A stretch of 20,719 bases of DNA, from contig LRSR01006450.1 of NCBI GenBank assembly GCA_001579985.1, positions 1 through 20,719 of the forward strand, written 5' to 3'. Position 1 is the stretch's first letter, and each line of letters starts with the position of its first letter. The position numbers and the translations under genes were made by a program. Positions 19,434 through 20,719 of this stretch are shown one piece after another. Origin of the DNA: Hypsibius dujardini (Eukaryota > Tardigrada > Eutardigrada > Parachela > Hypsibiidae). The notes beneath the pieces are model-generated. The model searched no databases, was not told the DNA's origin, and saw only the letters and a list, made by a program, of their open reading frames with translations.

Positions 19434-19673
19434 ATGGTGACCATGTCGGACATCGATCTCAGGCAGGCTCGGCTTGCAGGAGTTCAAAACTCTGGACCTC
19501 CGTCAAGAAGTGGAAGGTACACTGAAATGTATAGCCACGCAAAGGTTTGTGGCTTCCCGTTTTCACTGAGCTTTTCTTTGCTCTCATCAATCAGACGGCG
19601 TTTGCTTCATTCGATGTGTCCAAGGAAGGCAAAATAAAAATGGAAGACACGCGGGAAGCGTTGAAGAGTGCTG
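19434..19673 (+). CDS. EF-hand protein, first two exons (3' part not found)
   Basis: Exon 1 (19434-19544) starts ATG, with a second in-frame ATG at 19443 giving MSDIDLRQARLAGVQ. It ends GCAAAG|GTTTGT. After a 50-bp intron (acceptor ATCAG), exon 2 (19595-19673) continues in phase and ends GCTG|GTAAGT. Across the junction the protein reads YSHAKTAFASFDVSKEGKIK then MEDTREALKSAG, a helix-loop-helix of EF-hand type. The loop DVSKEGKIKMED keeps Asp at position 1, Gly at 6 and Ile at 8, but has Lys at 7 and 9 and Asp, not Glu, at 12, so calcium binding may be weak. The N-terminal 30 residues are basic and Ser/Gly-rich. Troponin C/calmodulin-like and EFCAB-type proteins are all possible. No further exon was recognised before the window ends. 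Confidence 0.6.
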
Positions 19674-20215
19674 GTAAGTTGTAGCTGTGTTTCAAGCCAC
19701 GCGGTTTGCACACGGAACTAATCACCCGCGTCAGTTGGAAACTTTCAAGAGAGGTGTCTTGCACGGGACGGAAAAAATTCCAAAATATAGCCTGTATTTT
19801 AGGCTACCTTGCGATGAAAAGACAGGCTGGGAGCATCCAGCTTAGAAGCAGTCTGATCCAGCCCTTTTACAGGCTTATTACAGTGTTCAGCCTGGAATCT
19901 AGTCTGAGAGTTGTCCGTAGGGAAATACGTACACAGACATGGATACGAACCCAGACGCAGATACACACACATACACGGGAAAAAACTCGAGCACTTGTTT
20001 ACAGCGAAACAGAGCACGTGGTTTATGTTACGACGACAGCCAGGCGCCAATTGCCCATTACCTTGGTAGAGTTATCCGATTTTTCGCCTAACAAAAGAAT
20101 TTCGATCGGGTCATTGTCGTACTCCCTGTGAATGGCAGCAATGTCAGCATCACACCTCAGCGAGCGTTACGCGCTTGGTCATGAGAGAAAATTATCAAAC
20201 TTTTTTATTTGACAA
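19674..20215. other. Presumed intron of the EF-hand gene, no exon seen
   Basis: Follows the strong donor G|GTAAGT. I tested AG-preceded starts, such as those near 19870 and 20002, in the needed phase; both hit stops quickly. A short CAGA/ACAC-rich stretch lies at about 19930-19980. Confidence 0.45.
20204..20209 (-). terminator. Candidate AATAAA poly(A) signal, - strand
   Basis: AATAAA on the - strand, only about 7 bases beyond the TAA that ends the frame at 20216. The closeness of the two supports a - strand gene end here. Confidence 0.4.
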
Positions 20216-20400
20216 TTATTTAGTAACTGGGAGCAAATTACTGAATTTAATCTTTGGGTGAAATGGCTGAAGAATTTCAGAAGCTTCCGTCTGATTAATG
20301 TGCTCTTCATTCATATGCCCGTGATACATTGGCCGGTCCTCCTCAGCCTGCTTGCTGTAGTCCTCTTCATTCATATGACCATGTAACGACTCTGCGAAGG
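20216..20400 (-). CDS. Possible terminal exon with a 20-residue tandem repeat, partial
   Basis: On the - strand, a TTCGCAG acceptor at about 20401 is followed by an open frame of about 61 residues ending TAA at 20216. It contains HGHMNEEDYSKQAEEDRPMY followed by a second HGHMNEE copy, exactly 60 bp (20 codons) apart, with His-Gly-His-Met-Asn-Glu-Glu unchanged. The frame is hydrophilic and acidic and ends FHPKIKFSNLLPVTK. A poly(A) signal follows at once. I do not recognise the family. Upstream exons would lie outside the window. The in-frame period and the stop/AATAAA pair argue for coding; the short length argues for caution. Confidence 0.4.
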
Positions 20401-20413
20401 AATTCAGAGTCAC

Positions 20414-20719
20414 GCCCCATACATCAGGTTAGAAGTTCTCGTTGGGATTTGACTGGTCGATTTTCACTGCATTTTCCGTATGAGTCAAAGTCTGTATTTC
20501 GGCTCACCCTCCACTTGGTCAGTAACTCGGCTCATTCATTTCAAAACCGAACTACATGTACATTAGAAGAATAAACCCTCCTGTCGGACTTTCACAACAT
20601 TACAAATATTGGTTCAGTTTAATTGCGGCAAGAAATAGTCATGAATGTCATGTGGATTAAAAATACGAGTCGTCAGAAAAAATTTGCTTTGAAAAAAAAT
20701 TGTTCCTGCTGCAAGGGCG
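20414..20719. other. Right edge of window, no gene seen
   Basis: No recognised exon, RNA or repeat on either strand. It may be intronic for the EF-hand gene, the - strand repeat exon, or both. Confidence 0.4.

Overview
This window is genomic DNA from a multicellular animal. Coding stretches are short, GC-rich and in separate blocks joined by GT...AG introns with matching phases. The introns and intergenic DNA are AT-rich and full of simple repeats, mainly CAGA/TCTG tetramers. The proteins belong to metazoan families: glypican, chromodomain protein, EGF-type membrane protein, rhodopsin-like receptor, calpain-type penta-EF-hand. No prokaryotic feature is seen. A small-genome invertebrate is likely, because several introns are about 50 bp. 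A tardigrade is a guess I cannot prove.

Layout: (1) 1-5766, + strand: the 3' six exons of a glypican of the GPC4/6 (dally-like) group, with the 5' exons lying outside the window. (2) 6827-9511, - strand: a complete five-exon gene for a 360-residue chromodomain protein, tail to tail with the glypican. A 61-bp-arm inverted repeat covers its stop codon. (3) 11206-14577, + strand: a complete five-exon gene for a 580-residue single-pass membrane protein with candidate glycosaminoglycan sites, one EGF-like domain and a C-terminal PDZ-ligand motif. (4) 15742-16959, + strand: a two-exon orphan rhodopsin-like GPCR with altered DRY, CWxP and NPxxY motifs. (5) 18409-18685, - strand: two exons, or a relic, of a calpain-type penta-EF-hand C-terminus. 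(6) 19434-19673, + strand: the first two exons of an EF-hand protein running off the right side. (7) 20216-20400, - strand: a possible terminal exon with a 20-residue repeat, ended by a stop and an AATAAA.

Two of the genes (glypican and the EGF/TM protein) look like carriers of glycosaminoglycan chains at the cell surface. The chromodomain protein is nuclear and the GPCR is a signalling receptor. Nothing shows that these genes act together; ordinary gene-dense animal chromatin explains the order. All spliced models were built by hand from splice-site and phase agreement and need transcript support.
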